Assembly: GCA_963837735.1 (NCBI GenBank)
Contig: CAWIOM010000016.1
Coordinates: 62,001 to 126,000 of the forward strand
Direction: 5' to 3'
DNA from: VRUE01 sp963837735
GTDB taxonomy: Bacteria > Actinomycetota > Thermoleophilia > Solirubrobacterales > 70-9
DNA: 64,000 nt
The notes beneath the pieces were generated by a model, which was not told the origin of the DNA, made no database searches, and saw only the letters and a list, made by a program, of their open reading frames with translations. Below, one piece after another: positions 10,294-19,519 of the stretch. Within the stretch, counting starts at the first letter, position 1; every line of letters begins with the position of its first letter. Both the position numbers and the translations under genes were made by a program.

Positions 10294-11052
10294 ATGCCAA
10301 CCAAGGTCGCAATTCTCGTGTTCGACAAACTGGCCGTCCAGGACGTGGTCGGCCCCTACGAAGTGATGCGCAACGTCCCCGACTGGGAGGTCGAGCTGGT
10401 CGCCAAGGAGAAGGGCGAGAAGCGCGCCGAAGGTGGCTTCGGCCTGATCGCCGACCGCTCGATCGACGAGGTCGGCGAGGCCGACATCGTGCTCGTCCCC
10501 GGCGGCGCCGGCAACCGTCCGCTGCTCGAGGACGACGAGGTCCTCGGCTGGCTGCGGGAGATCGACGCGACCACGCGCTGGACGACCTCGGTCTGCACCG
10601 GCTCCCTGGTCCTCGGCGCCGCCGGCCTGCTCGAGGGCAAGCGGGCGACAGGCAACTGGCTCTTCCTGGAGCCGCTGCGCGAGTACGGCGCCGACCCGGT
10701 CGGCGGCCGCTGGGTCGAGGACGGCAAGATCGTCACCGCGGCGGGTGTCACCGCCGGGATCGACATGGCGCTGCACCTCGTCGCCACCGATGTCGCCCCC
10801 GAGGTCGCCCAGGCGGTCCAGCTCGGGATCGAGTACGACCCCGACCCGCCCTTCGACTCGGGATCCCCCGAGAAGGCGGCGCCGGAGATCGTCGAGCTGG
10901 TCAGGAGCTTCGCCGAACAGGGCGAGATGCAGCCCTCGGCGGCGAGCCGACGCCGTCCTCAGCCGGGGAGTAGCTCCAGCTCCTGCCAGGGCCCCTCGCC
11001 GGCCATCGGCTGGGTGCGGCCCTCGAGCCAGTCGGCCTGCAGGTCGTCGTAG
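10294..11052 (+). CDS. DJ-1/PfpI family protein
   Basis: A DJ-1/PfpI domain occupies about residues 1-205: TKVAILVFDKLAVQDVVGPYEVM, IVLVPGGAGNRPLL, and WTTSVCTGSLVLGAAGLL carrying the nucleophilic Cys, then a AGVTAGIDMALHL segment. Such proteins are glyoxalase/deglycase-, hydratase- or chaperone-like, and closest here are isonitrile hydratase-type members. ATG 10294 is chosen at the domain start. The last about 30 residues run into the convergent acylase gene and look unnatural. A one-base indel near 10940 would end the protein at 10973, so the true end may be there. It is divergent from a regulator that contains the same domain. Confidence 0.75.
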   Translation: MPTKVAILVFDKLAVQDVVGPYEVMRNVPDWEVELVAKEKGEKRAEGGFGLIADRSIDEVGEADIVLVPGGAGNRPLLEDDEVLGWLREIDATTRWTTSVCTGSLVLGAAGLLEGKRATGNWLFLEPLREYGADPVGGRWVEDGKIVTAAGVTAGIDMALHLVATDVAPEVAQAVQLGIEYDPDPPFDSGSPEKAAPEIVELVRSFAEQGEMQPSAASRRRPQPGSSSSSCQGPSPAIGWVRPSSQSACRSS

Positions 11053-13333
11053 TGGGGGCTGGCCGGGTGGCCGGACTGGCCGGTGAACATCTGCCAGCGC
11101 GAGCGCTCGGGCGCGCTCGGTTCGGCGACCATCCGCCAGCTCGGCGCCCAGACGGCCCTGTAGGGGTCGTTGGGGTCGTAGGCGATCTGGCTGACGGTCT
11201 CCTGCGCGCCGCCCGCCCTGAGGCGGCGGTTGAGCAGGCGGCGAAGGATCGGGTTGGCCTCGCCGAGCGGGTGCGGGAACTCCATCTCGTGGACCCGGCC
11301 CCAGCGCCAGCCCTCGGGGTCGGGGCCGAAGCGGTCGGCGAGGTCGTCGAGGGCGCCGCCGAGGCTCTCCAGCGCCAGCTCGTCCCAGGGGCGGCCGATC
11401 AGCTCTTCGTCGCCCTCCTCCCAGAGCTTCATCAGGTGGGAGTGCCAGCGCCAGGGCGAGGTGACGTGGGCGGTGAAGCCGTTGTCGGCGCGGTCGAGCC
11501 AGCGCTCGGCGAGGTCGCGGTCGCCGATCGCGGCGCGCGCCACCTCCCTGGCGAAGCGCAGCAGGAAGGCCTGGTAGATCGTCCCGGCGATCGTCTCGGG
11601 GTCGAGCCGGCCGTCCCAGCTCAGCAGCCTCTCGATCGCGCTGCTCTGGCGCTGGCCGGCCGGCTTCAGCCGGCCCAGCCGGCGGGCCGCCTCGAGGCCG
11701 GGGATCGAGAGGTTGTCGGACTGCATCGCCTCGAACCCCTCGATGTCGTGCTCGTCGGTGGAGCGCAGGAGGTCCTCGATCCGCCTTGCCCGGTAGCCGT
11801 CGAGCCACTCGCTGGTGATGTGGTGGGGGTAAGAGTCGCCGACGATCCGGTTATTGGCGGTGACCAGGAAGCCGCTCTCGGGGTCGGTCACCTCGGGCAG
11901 CTCGTCGTAGGGGACCGTCCCCTCCCACTCGAACTCTCCCGTCCAGCCCGGCTTGGGCAGGTCGGGGCAGCCGCCCCTGCGCAGCGGCAGGCGGCCGATC
12001 AGCTTGTACCCGATCGAGCCGTGGCGGTCGGCCCAGATCAGGTTCGAGGCGGGCGAGGTGTGGCCCTCCAGATGGCTGACGAGGTCGGCGCCCGAGTCGA
12101 TCTCGTGGAGGTCGTACATGCCGGGAAAGAAGGCCGACTCGTCGAGGGTGAGCCAGCGCAGCGCCAGCGGCTCGCCCTCGTCGGCGCCGAGCGCCTCGTT
12201 GACGATCGGGCCGTGATGGGTGGCGCGCACCTCGAGGACCTCGGGGTCGCGGCCCTTGACCGGGATCTCCTCCTCGACGAGCTCGAGCGGCCGCCACTCG
12301 TCTTCGAACAGGTAGCGCTCGCCGTCGATCCTCTCGACGAAGAGGTCCTCGATGTCGGCCATCACGTTGGTGAAGGTCCAGCAGACGTCGTTGTTCTGGC
12401 CCATGTAGACGCCGGGCATGCCGGGCAGGGAGGCGCCGCGGACGAAGCGGTCGCCGAGCCGCATCCCGACCTGGAACCAGATCCCCGGCATGCTCGGCGG
12501 CAGGTGCGGGTCGCCGGCGATCAGCGGCGCGCCGGAGGCGGTCAGCGCGCCGGAGACGGCCCAGTTGTTCGAGCCGCTCGCCTCCACCGCCAGCCCGATC
12601 GAGCGTCGCACGGCGTCGATCTGCTCGGCGACCGCGAGGCCGTCGCCCGACCACGGTTCCTGGGTGACGACCGGGTTGTCGGCAGGGTAGCCGGGGTCGA
12701 GCTTCGCGGCCAGCTCCGGGCCGAGCGCGCGCGCCATGTCGGAGCGCAGCAGCTCCTTCTCCCAGTTGGTCGAGAGCCCGAATGCGAGCAGCTTGCCGAG
12801 GCTGAGGACATCGACCGGGGCCCAGGGCTCGAACTTGATCCGCAGCAGCTGCATCTCGAAGGGGAGTGCCCTGGACTCTGCGGCGGCGGCGTTGACCCCG
12901 GCGCAGAAGACGTCGAGGCGGCGGCGCTGCTCGGGGTCGAGGGCGGCCGCCTCGCGCTCGGCGGTGCGGCGGATCCCGAGGGTCAGCATCAGGCGGTCGA
13001 TCGGCAGTCCCTCGGGCCCGGCCATCTCGGAGACCCGCCCGCGGACGACGCGGCGGTAGAAGTCCATCTGCCAGAGCCGCTCCTGGCCGTGGCTGAAGCC
13101 CTGCCCGAACCAGAGGTCGTCGCGGCTGGAGGCCTCGATGTGGGGGACGCCCCAGCGGTCCCGGCGCATCTTTGACCGGCGCCGTCGAGACCATCTAGCT
13201 CGATCGTGCCGCTCGTCTTCGGAAGCGGGCGGCGGGCGAGCCGGTGCCAGGCGGCGGCCGTGCCGGCCGCTGCGAGAGCCGTGCCCGCCAGCCCGCCGAG
13301 CAATCCGACCCCTGCGATGCGCTTCGGATTCAT
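10959..13333 (-). CDS. Penicillin acylase-family N-terminal nucleophile amidohydrolase (one frameshift near the N-terminus)
   Basis: About 790 residues. The N-terminus (MNPKRIAGVGLLGGLAGTALAAAG) is a signal or anchor segment; the frame then slips by one base near 13172-13180, just before MRRDRWGVPHIEA. That WGVPHIEA sequence and GFSHGQERLWQMDF are hallmarks of penicillin/acyl-homoserine-lactone acylases. GSNNWAVSG near residue 250 provides the Ser that becomes the new N-terminus after self-cleavage. The protein hydrolyses an amide of an acylated substrate outside the membrane; penicillin itself is unlikely to be the natural substrate. A TAGTGT -10 sequence (13347-13342) 8 bases before ATG 13333 supports this start over GTG 13345. 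Confidence 0.85.
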
Positions 13334-13376
13334 CGTCGAAAACACTACTGGCTGGCTGGCCAGGACCGAAGCCCGC

Positions 13377-14140
13377 TCAGGGAGTCAGGTCGCCGGGCAG
13401 ACGCCCCTCGGCCTCGAGCTTGGCCAGGTGGGCGTCCATGACCATCGCCGCCGCCGGACGCAGCTCAGCGGGGACGTCGTCCCAGGCCTCGGCGAGCAGC
13501 GCCGCCCTGGAGCGCTCGCCGCGCTCGAGGGCGGCGAGCAGCCGGCGCTCGCGCATCTCGCGGTGCTCGACGTACTCGGCCAGCTTCGCCGCCGGGTCCT
13601 CGATCCAGGGCCCGTGGCCGGGGCAGATCAGCTCGATCGGCTCCGCCTGCATGCGGGCCAGCGAATCCATGTAGGCGATCAGCGAGCCGCCGTCGGGCGG
13701 GACGAAGGTCGAGCCCTCGCCGAGGACGAGGTCGCCGCTGAAGCAGACCCGGTCGGCGCTCAGCAGGCAGACGTGGTCGGCAGCGTGGCCGGGGGTCGCG
13801 ATCGCCCGCAGCCCGGCGAGCTCCTCGTCCCCGCCAGGGAGGACGACAGAGGGGCCGGGCCGCGCCGCCGGCTCCGCGGCGAGGCGCGGTCCGCCAGAGC
13901 CGCCGCCCCGTCCGCGTGGTCGCCGTGGCTGTGGGTGAGCAGGACCACGCCGATCCCGCCCCGCTCAGCGGCCGCGGAGAGGATCGCCTCTCGGTGACCG
14001 GCGTCGTCGGGCCCCGGATCGATCACCGCGCAAGGCCCCGACCCGTGGAGGTAGGTGTTCGTCCCCTCGAGCGTCATCGGCCCCGGATTGGGAGCCACGA
14101 TCCTCACGATCTCCGGGTGCCCCGATGCCGACTGCTGCAT
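13377..14140 (-). CDS. MBL-fold metallohydrolase (LACTB2-like; one frameshift)
   Basis: About 254 residues after correcting an indel near 13885. Residues 1-100 contain VAPNPGPMTLEGTNTYL and the metal-binding LLTHSHGDHADG (HxHxDH). After the slip come ATPGHAADHVCLL, CFSGDLVLG and ICPGHGPWI, the remaining metal ligands. A C-terminal helical wing (REMRERRLLAAL...AEGRLPGDL) matches the winged-helix tail of LACTB2-like hydrolases and nucleases. It starts 19 bases after the pafBC stop on the same strand and may be co-transcribed with it. The substrate is not determined. Confidence 0.8.
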
Positions 14141-14159
14141 CCTGCCCCCTATAGAGGGG

Positions 14160-16230
14160 TTAATGCATCACTCGGCATCTGACGATCTCCCGGGCGATCG
14201 CCTCGCGGGCGTCCTCGGGCTCGAGGACGACGAGGTCGCCCGCCCCGCGCAGGATCTCGCGCACCAGCCAGGAGGTGCCGGCGTAGGGGAGCTCGACGAC
14301 GACGGCGCCGTCGGCCAGCTCCTCGACCACGGTCCGCTCCTCGCGCAGCCAACGCGCCCGCTCGGGCGAGACCCAGACGCGGGCGACCGAGGCGGTGGGC
14401 ACCTCGCCGTGGGTCATCCAGCCCTCGACGCCGGCGATCTCCTCGACCTCAGGCCGCGGCTCGAAACCGTCGCTCGAGAGGCTCGCCTCCTTGATCCGGT
14501 CGAGCTTGAAGTGGCGGATCCCCTCTTTGGTCAGGTCATAGCACTCGACGTACCAGCCCTCCTTGCCGTTCTCCAGCCGGTAGGGCTCGACGGAGCGCTT
14601 CGTGAACTGGTCCTCGTTCTCCTTGTAGTACTGGAGGTCGAGCACGCGGCGGCCGGCGATCGCCTCGTTTACGACCTGGGCGATTTCGGTGTCGCCGCCG
14701 CCGGCCGAGGCGATCTCCAGCCCCTCCTCGGAGGGGTCGTGGCCGAGTGCTTTGACGATCTTGGCGCGGGCGCTCTGCAGGCCGCCCTGGGGAAGGTGGT
14801 CGCCGAAGAGGTCGATGGCGGCGACGAGCGCCTTCGCCTCGAGCGGCAGGAGGCGGGCCGGGCGGGCGAAGTTGTCGCCGTAGGGCTGCGAGTCGACCTC
14901 GATCTCGTCGCCGATGATTTCCGCGTAGAGGACGTAGGTGCCGCCGCCGAAGTTGACGACGTTGAGCAGCTCGATGTCTTCGCTGCAGCTCATCGCCGGT
15001 CAGCTCGAGGCGGTCGCGCAGATCGAGACGCTGCAGCTTCTTCCCCTCCTTCGCGGACTCGATCAGCATGCCGGCGAGGGTGACCAGGCGGGCGAAGCGC
15101 TCGGGCCGGATCGCGGCCTCGCCGCGGCCGTTGGCGCGGACCCGTCGGGGCGCCTCGCGCAGTGGCCGGTCGACGATCTTGGCCGCCTCGAAGCCGTTGA
15201 CGTGGCGGTCCTGGAGCAGGCCGAGGCGGCTCTCCGCTTCCTCGCGCAGCTCGTCGGGGCCGAGCACCTGGGCGTTCTGGCGCCAGCGCAGGACCCAGGA
15301 GATCAGCTCCCGCGACGAGGCGTAGTCGGTCTCGAAGACCGAGCCCTTGCCCGGGCGCACCTTCGGCCTTTTTCGACCGGGCGCAGGCTGCCGTAGGCAC
15401 CGAAGTCGCGCTCGATCAGCCAGGAGATCCGGTCGCGGACGAAGACCCTGCGCGGTGCCGCGAATCTCGCCGAGCTGCCAGTCGGCGCGCTGGCCGTAGT
15501 CGCGGCGGTCAAATTTCTCCGGCGGCGAAAAATCGTGCTCGGCCTTGGAGGCATAGCCGACCTTGCCCTGGATTCGCGAGAGGCGGAAGACCCGTACCGC
15601 CTCTCGCTCGTGGGAGTGGCCGATCAAGTAGAACTGGCCGCCGCGGAAGACGAGGTGGAAGGGGTCGACCTTGCGCTTCTCGGTCTCGTCGCGCTCCATC
15701 GTGTAGTAGGTGAACTCGATCGTCTTGCGGCGCGAGATCGCGGTCTCGATCTTGGAGAGGCGCTGGGAGAGGTCGCGGCCGCCGGCGGAGGCCGTCATCG
15801 CCATCTCGACCGGGGCGCGCTTGCCCTCGGCGAGCGGGTTCGGGTGACCCCAGGCGACCTGCTGGAGGGCGAGGCGCAGCGGCTCGGCGTAGGCGAAGCC
15901 GCCGTCGGTGAGCAGCGAGAGCGCCGTGCTCAGCGCCGCCAGCTCGTCGTCGGAGAACTCGATCGCTTCCAGGTAGAAATTCTCGGGGGGCAACGAGTAG
16001 AGCTCGGCCTCGAAGAATCCCTCGCCCGGCTTCTCGACCCCGAGCTCGATCCCGAGGCTCTCGAGCTCGGCCCGATCGGCGTAGAAGCGGCGCGCGAAAG
16101 CGTCGTCGTTCATGTCGCTGTAGCCCTCGACCTCGCGCTTGATCTCCAGGGCCGAAACCGGCCTGCCCTGGGCCATCAGGAACGAGATCAGAGAGAGCTG
16201 GCGGATCAGCTTCTCTGTGTCCTTCGCCAC
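14160..16230 (-). CDS. pafBC: Fused PafB-PafC WYL-domain DNA-damage response regulator (three frameshifts)
   Basis: About 690 residues after repairing slips near 14990, 15370 and 15460. It contains two complete HTH-WYL units in tandem. Unit 1 has a winged helix (DTEKLIRQLSLISFLMAQGRP) and a WYL domain with FYLIGHSHE. Unit 2 begins around RFARLVTLAGMLIESA and has a WYL domain with GWYVECYD. Separate PafB and PafC proteins activate the RecA/LexA-independent DNA-damage regulon with RNA polymerase in mycobacteria; a natural fusion is known from Arthrobacter. GTG 16230 lies 7 bases after a TATCCT -10 sequence. The usual neighbours (Pup ligase, proteasome genes) are absent here. Function by homology is well supported. 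Confidence 0.85.
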
Positions 16231-16258
16231 GGGTCGCAGGATAGTCTGCGGCCAGCCC

Positions 16259-16633
16259 ATGGACATTCTGCGCAACCTCTTCGGCAACGTGACCTCGGGG
16301 ATAATCCGGCTCCTGGTCACGGTCGGGATCCTCGCCGCGGCCTACTTCTTCATCGTCAAGCCGGTCCTCCAGACGACCGAAAACGTCTCGAACACCGTCA
16401 ACAATTCGATTCAGAGCGCCAACGAAAGCTTCAAGGAGTCGTTCGGGCCGCACTCGGAAGCTGAGAAGGCGATCCGGCGCGCCAACCGGCAGGTCCAGAT
16501 CCAGATCACACGCTCCTTCCACCAGGCGAAGACGCAGGGCGGGGGCCAGCCGATGAAGATGCTGCACTGCATCCAGGCCGCCGCAGGAGACGTGCACAGG
16601 ATGCAGCGCTGCTCGGTGAAGTTCTCGCCCTGA
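16259..16633 (+). CDS. Small single-pass membrane protein of unknown function
   Basis: 124 residues. One membrane helix at about 14-36 (IIRLLVTVGILAAAYFFIVKPVL) is followed by a polar helical region rich in Asn, Ser and Gln (TTENVSNTVNNSI), then a basic stretch with RANRQVQIQITRSFHQAK. Two Cys pairs flank a MKMLHCIQAAAGDVHRMQRC segment near the end. ATG 16259 is divergent from pafBC with only 28 bases between; longer in-frame starts lie inside pafBC. I do not recognise a family. The divergent placement may mean a shared promoter region, but no role in DNA repair is claimed. Confidence 0.7.
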   Translation: MDILRNLFGNVTSGIIRLLVTVGILAAAYFFIVKPVLQTTENVSNTVNNSIQSANESFKESFGPHSEAEKAIRRANRQVQIQITRSFHQAKTQGGGQPMKMLHCIQAAAGDVHRMQRCSVKFSP

Positions 16634-16640
16634 CGGACCG

Positions 16641-17675
16641 TTATGCGGCGCGCTGGTCTTCGGCGTCGCGCTGGCCGAAGTAGGCGGAGCCGGAGAGGGC
16701 ACGGTCGAAGCTGGACCAGGAATCGCCCGCGGGGAGCTCGCGCTCGAGGCGGTCGAAGCTGCCGAGCCGGCCGCCGAGGTTGTCGATCATGTGGACGAGG
16801 ACCGCCTCGCGCGTGCAGGGCACGACCGGAGAGCCGTGTTCGAGAGAGCCGTGGTGACTGAGGATGATGTGCAGCACCGCCTGGGCGAGGCCTGGGTCGA
16901 AACCGCCTATCGCCTCAATCTTGCGGCGCACCATGTAATAGCCGAGCGGGATCTCCCCCTGCAGGCGGCCGAGGTCGGTGAGGTCGATCGCCAGCGGGTC
17001 GTCGTTGTAGGCCTCGGTCTTGCCGATGTCGTGGAGCAGGGCCCCGCAGACGGCGATGTCGCGGTCGATGCCCGGGAAGAAGTTGGCGGCGGCCGAGACG
17101 GCCTGGGCGACCGAGAGGGTGTGCTCGAGCAGCCCGTGGGTGTAGGCCTGGTGGTACACCTTCGCCGCCGGAGCGTCGCGGAAGCGCTCCCACATCGGCG
17201 AGCCCTCGCCGAAGAAGAGATCGAGGAGCTCGCGAAGCTCGGTGCTCTGCACCGTGTCGAGCAGCTGGCGAAGGTCGGACTCGAGGCGGTCGAGGGGAAC
17301 CTCGGAGCCGCTGGCGAGGTCGGCGCTCTCGTACTCGTCCTCATTCGCCTCGCGCAGAGCCGTGAGCTTGATCTTCGGCCCCCAGCGCTCGCTGACCTCG
17401 AAGCTGCCGGCGACATGGACGCAGCTGCCGGGGGTGGCGATCGCGTAGAGCGCCTCGGCGCCCTCCCAGGCGACCGCCTCGACTGTCCCGGTGGCATCTC
17501 CGAGCGTCAGCTTCAGCCAGGGGTCGCCGTTGCGCTTGCGGCGCAGCTCGCGGCCGCGGACCGCGTAGGCGCCCTTGACCCGCTGGCCGTCCTCGAGGCG
17601 GCCGAGAGGGATCCGCTCGGACCCCGGCACCTCGATCGTCGTCTCCTCTTCGATCATCGTCGTCTGCTCTTCCAT
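16641..17675 (-). CDS. YhaM-like 3'-5' exoribonuclease: OB-fold plus HD domain
   Basis: 344 residues. Residues 18-110 read as an OB-fold nucleic-acid binding domain (KGAYAVRGRELRRKRNGDPW, GTVEAVAWEG, KIKLTALREA). Residues 150-310 hold an HD domain: HGLLEHTLSVAQAV, CGALLHDIGKTEAY with the metal-binding HD, then AQAVLHIILSHHGSLEHGSP. This combination is the YhaM/CBF1 family of manganese-dependent 3'-5' exonucleases. ATG 17675 starts an acidic leader. It is convergent with the small membrane protein gene 8 bases away. In-frame sequence extending to 18290 overlaps the fluoride channel gene and is not part of the protein. Confidence 0.8.
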   Translation of the reverse strand: MEEQTTMIEEETTIEVPGSERIPLGRLEDGQRVKGAYAVRGRELRRKRNGDPWLKLTLGDATGTVEAVAWEGAEALYAIATPGSCVHVAGSFEVSERWGPKIKLTALREANEDEYESADLASGSEVPLDRLESDLRQLLDTVQSTELRELLDLFFGEGSPMWERFRDAPAAKVYHQAYTHGLLEHTLSVAQAVSAAANFFPGIDRDIAVCGALLHDIGKTEAYNDDPLAIDLTDLGRLQGEIPLGYYMVRRKIEAIGGFDPGLAQAVLHIILSHHGSLEHGSPVVPCTREAVLVHMIDNLGGRLGSFDRLERELPAGDSWSSFDRALSGSAYFGQRDAEDQRAA

Positions 17676-17752
17676 CTCCCGATCCAAGGTAGAGATCGAG
17701 GCGGACGCAAATCGCGATGCCGGAAAGCTGCCGGGGCCCGCTTTTTCCCTGC

Positions 17753-18118
17753 TCAGAGGGCTGTGCCGAGCCAGTGGCCGAGGGCGACCGCGGCAAACCC
17801 CGCGACCAGCGAGAGCCCGAGGTTGAGCCATGCAAGGTCCGGCCGGCCGGAGTCGGCCAGCCTCTCCGAGTCGAGCATCCAGGTCGAGAAGGTGGTGAAC
17901 GAGCCGGTCAGGCCGCCGGCGACGATCGTCCGCGCCTCGCCCCCGAGGGCGGCGCCGGCGACGACCCCGAGCACGAGCGTGCCGAGCAGGTTGACGGTGA
18001 GGATCCCGAGCGGAAAGGGCTGGGCGGGATGGTCGGAGAGAACGGCGTCGAGGGCGAAGCGGCCCACCGCCATCGCGCCGCCGAGCGCGGCGATCGCGAT
18101 CCAGGCGCCGGCGCTCAC
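17753..18118 (-). CDS. crcB: Fluoride channel FluC/CrcB, second subunit
   Basis: 121 residues and four membrane helices. NLLGTLVLGVV and GLTGSFTTFSTWMLDSERL are the pore-lining Asn helix and the TTFSTF break characteristic of Fluc channels, which export fluoride passively as dual-topology dimers. GTG 18118 overlaps the upstream channel gene's stop as GTGA, so the two are co-translated. Two adjacent genes like this usually form an antiparallel heterodimer. No fluoride riboswitch was evident upstream of the pair. Confidence 0.9.
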   Translation of the reverse strand: MSAGAWIAIAALGGAMAVGRFALDAVLSDHPAQPFPLGILTVNLLGTLVLGVVAGAALGGEARTIVAGGLTGSFTTFSTWMLDSERLADSGRPDLAWLNLGLSLVAGFAAVALGHWLGTAL

Positions 18119-18543
18119 CGGCCCTCCCCCTGTGGCGCTCCCGTGCCCGCATGAGGTACAAGGGCGCCGCACCGGAGCCCGACCTGGACGACGAGATAGC
18201 CCGCGACCACGGTCGCGGAGGCGTAGGCGGCGGCGAGCCCGAGGTGGCCTCCGTCGAGCATCTCGAAGAGCTCCAGCTGGAAGGTGGCAAAGGTCGTCAG
18301 CGTCCCGCAGACGCCGGTCGTGAGCAGGGCGAAGCCGTGGCTCTCGGCCCGGTGGCCGCGGAGGGCGGCGACGAGCAGGCCGAGCAGGAACGCGCCGGCG
18401 AGGTTGACGGCGAAGGTCGCCCAGGGCCAGGTTGCTGCCCCGTGCGGCAGCGCCTCGGCGATCCCGACGCGGCCGAGGGCGCCGAGGACGCCGCCGGCGT
18501 AGATCGCCGCCAGGCGGCCGGGGTCGAATCTCGACTCGCTCAT
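18115..18543 (-). CDS. crcB: Fluoride channel FluC/CrcB, first subunit
   Basis: 142 residues with four helices: AAIYAGGVLGALGRVGI, NLAGAFLLGLLVA, TTGVCGTLTTFATFQLELF and a final AAAYASATVVAGYLVVQVG. The GALGR, conserved Asn and GTLTTFATF features identify a Fluc subunit. ATG 18543 is preferred because it gives a normal-length protein; an alternative start at 18588 would add 15 polar residues. It is the upstream member of the overlapping fluC pair and divergent from a dehalogenase-like gene, which hints at a common theme of halogen handling, though that is only inference. Confidence 0.9.
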   Translation of the reverse strand: MSESRFDPGRLAAIYAGGVLGALGRVGIAEALPHGAATWPWATFAVNLAGAFLLGLLVAALRGHRAESHGFALLTTGVCGTLTTFATFQLELFEMLDGGHLGLAAAYASATVVAGYLVVQVGLRCGALVPHAGTGAPQGEGR

Positions 18544-18564
18544 CCAGGCCGGGACCATAGGTTC

Positions 18565-18593
18565 TTGGCTGGAGGTCCGACTCGACATAGGCT
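18565..18593 (+). promoter_or_regulatory. Promoter TTGGCT-17-TAGGCT for a leaderless mRNA
   Basis: TTGGCT (18565-18570) and TAGGCT (18588-18593) are separated by exactly 17 bases. The -10 is followed by six bases and then the GTG start at 18600. Transcription would be expected to begin at or next to the start codon, and no ribosome binding site is present. Confidence 0.6.
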
Positions 18594-18599
18594 CTCCCC

Positions 18600-19472
18600 G
18601 TGCTTACCGAGCGAGCCGAGAGCTGGCGCCGGGCGGGGACGATCGAGGAGATCGAGGGCCGCCGGCTGTACGTGCAGCGTCGCGAGGGCGAGGGCCCGAC
18701 GCTGCTCCTCCTCCACGGGTTCCCCTCCAGCTCCTACGACTGGCGAGGGCTGCTCGAGCTGCGGCCGGCGAGGGCGGCGCTGGCCTTCGACTGCCTCGGC
18801 TTCGGGCTCTCCGACAAGCCCCGCGACCACGTCTACACGCTGGCCTGGCAGGCCGACGCCGCCGAGGAGCTGGTTCGGCGGGCGGGCTCGCCGCCGGTCT
18901 TCATCGTCGCCCACGACATGGGGACCTCGGTCGCCACCGAGCTGATGGCCCGCGACCTACGCGGCGACCTGGAGATGGACGTGCGCGGGGCGCTGCTCTT
19001 CAACGGCAGCATGCTGCTGCACCTGGCGAAGCCGACGATCGGCCAGAAGCTGTTGCGCAGCCGGCTCGGGCCGCTCGCCTCCCGACTGACGACCGAGCGC
19101 GGCTTCCGCGTCCAGTTCTCGCGGGTCTTCTCCGACGAGTACCCGCTGAGCGCCGAGGAGGCCGCCGACCAGTGGTCGCTGATCGCCCACAACGGCGGCG
19201 GCCGGATCGGCCACCTCCTGGTCAACTACATGGCCGAGCGCGAACGCTTCACCGAGCGCTGGCACGGGGCGATCCGCGACTGGCCCGGGCGCCTGACCCT
19301 GACCTGGGGCCTCAAGGACCCGGTCGCCCGGGTCGCAGTCCTCGACGGGCTGCGCGAGCTGCGCCCCGGCGTCGACGTGATCGAGCTGCCGGAGCTCGCC
19401 CACTACCCGCAGGTCGAACGGCCGGAGCGGATCGCGGTCTCGCTCGACTCGGCGCTCGCCTCCGCGTCCTAG
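18600..19472 (+). CDS. Alpha/beta hydrolase, haloalkane dehalogenase-like
   Basis: 290 residues. LLLLHGFPSSSYDWRG is the oxyanion loop, and VAHDMGTSVATELMAR carries the nucleophile elbow with Asp (HDMG) near residue 105, the arrangement of haloalkane dehalogenases and epoxide hydrolases. A cap region follows at about 140-210, then WGLKDPVA and the catalytic His in ELAHYPQVERPE. This organisation fits cofactor-free hydrolysis of C-halogen or epoxide bonds. Dehalogenase activity needs a halide-binding Trp pair that cannot be confirmed here. GTG 18600 is set by the leaderless promoter. Confidence 0.75.
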   Translation: MLTERAESWRRAGTIEEIEGRRLYVQRREGEGPTLLLLHGFPSSSYDWRGLLELRPARAALAFDCLGFGLSDKPRDHVYTLAWQADAAEELVRRAGSPPVFIVAHDMGTSVATELMARDLRGDLEMDVRGALLFNGSMLLHLAKPTIGQKLLRSRLGPLASRLTTERGFRVQFSRVFSDEYPLSAEEAADQWSLIAHNGGGRIGHLLVNYMAERERFTERWHGAIRDWPGRLTLTWGLKDPVARVAVLDGLRELRPGVDVIELPELAHYPQVERPERIAVSLDSALASAS

Positions 19473-19473
19473 C

Positions 19474-19502
19474 GGCGGCGAGCCCCCGAGGGGCTCGCCG
19501 CC
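19474..19502. terminator. Strong GC hairpin between convergent genes
   Basis: A perfect 13-bp stem (arms 19474-19486 and 19490-19502) with a 3-base loop begins two bases after the hydrolase stop and 18 bases from the end of the nuclease gene. It has no T-run, but its placement between convergent genes suits a bidirectional terminator. Confidence 0.7.
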
Positions 19503-19519
19503 ACCGGTCGCGCAGGTTC

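Noticed and set aside
11052..13175. 707-codon open frame antisense to the acylase gene
   Set aside because: Low-complexity composition typical of GC-rich shadow frames and no motif; the opposite strand encodes a clear penicillin acylase.
16641..18290. Open frame joining a FluC-region protein to the YhaM-like exonuclease
   Set aside because: The part above 17675 is a shadow of the fluC gene in another frame; the exonuclease has its own good start.
18544..18600. Fluoride riboswitch upstream of the fluC pair
   Set aside because: The region is too short and shows no crcB-motif pseudoknot pattern.
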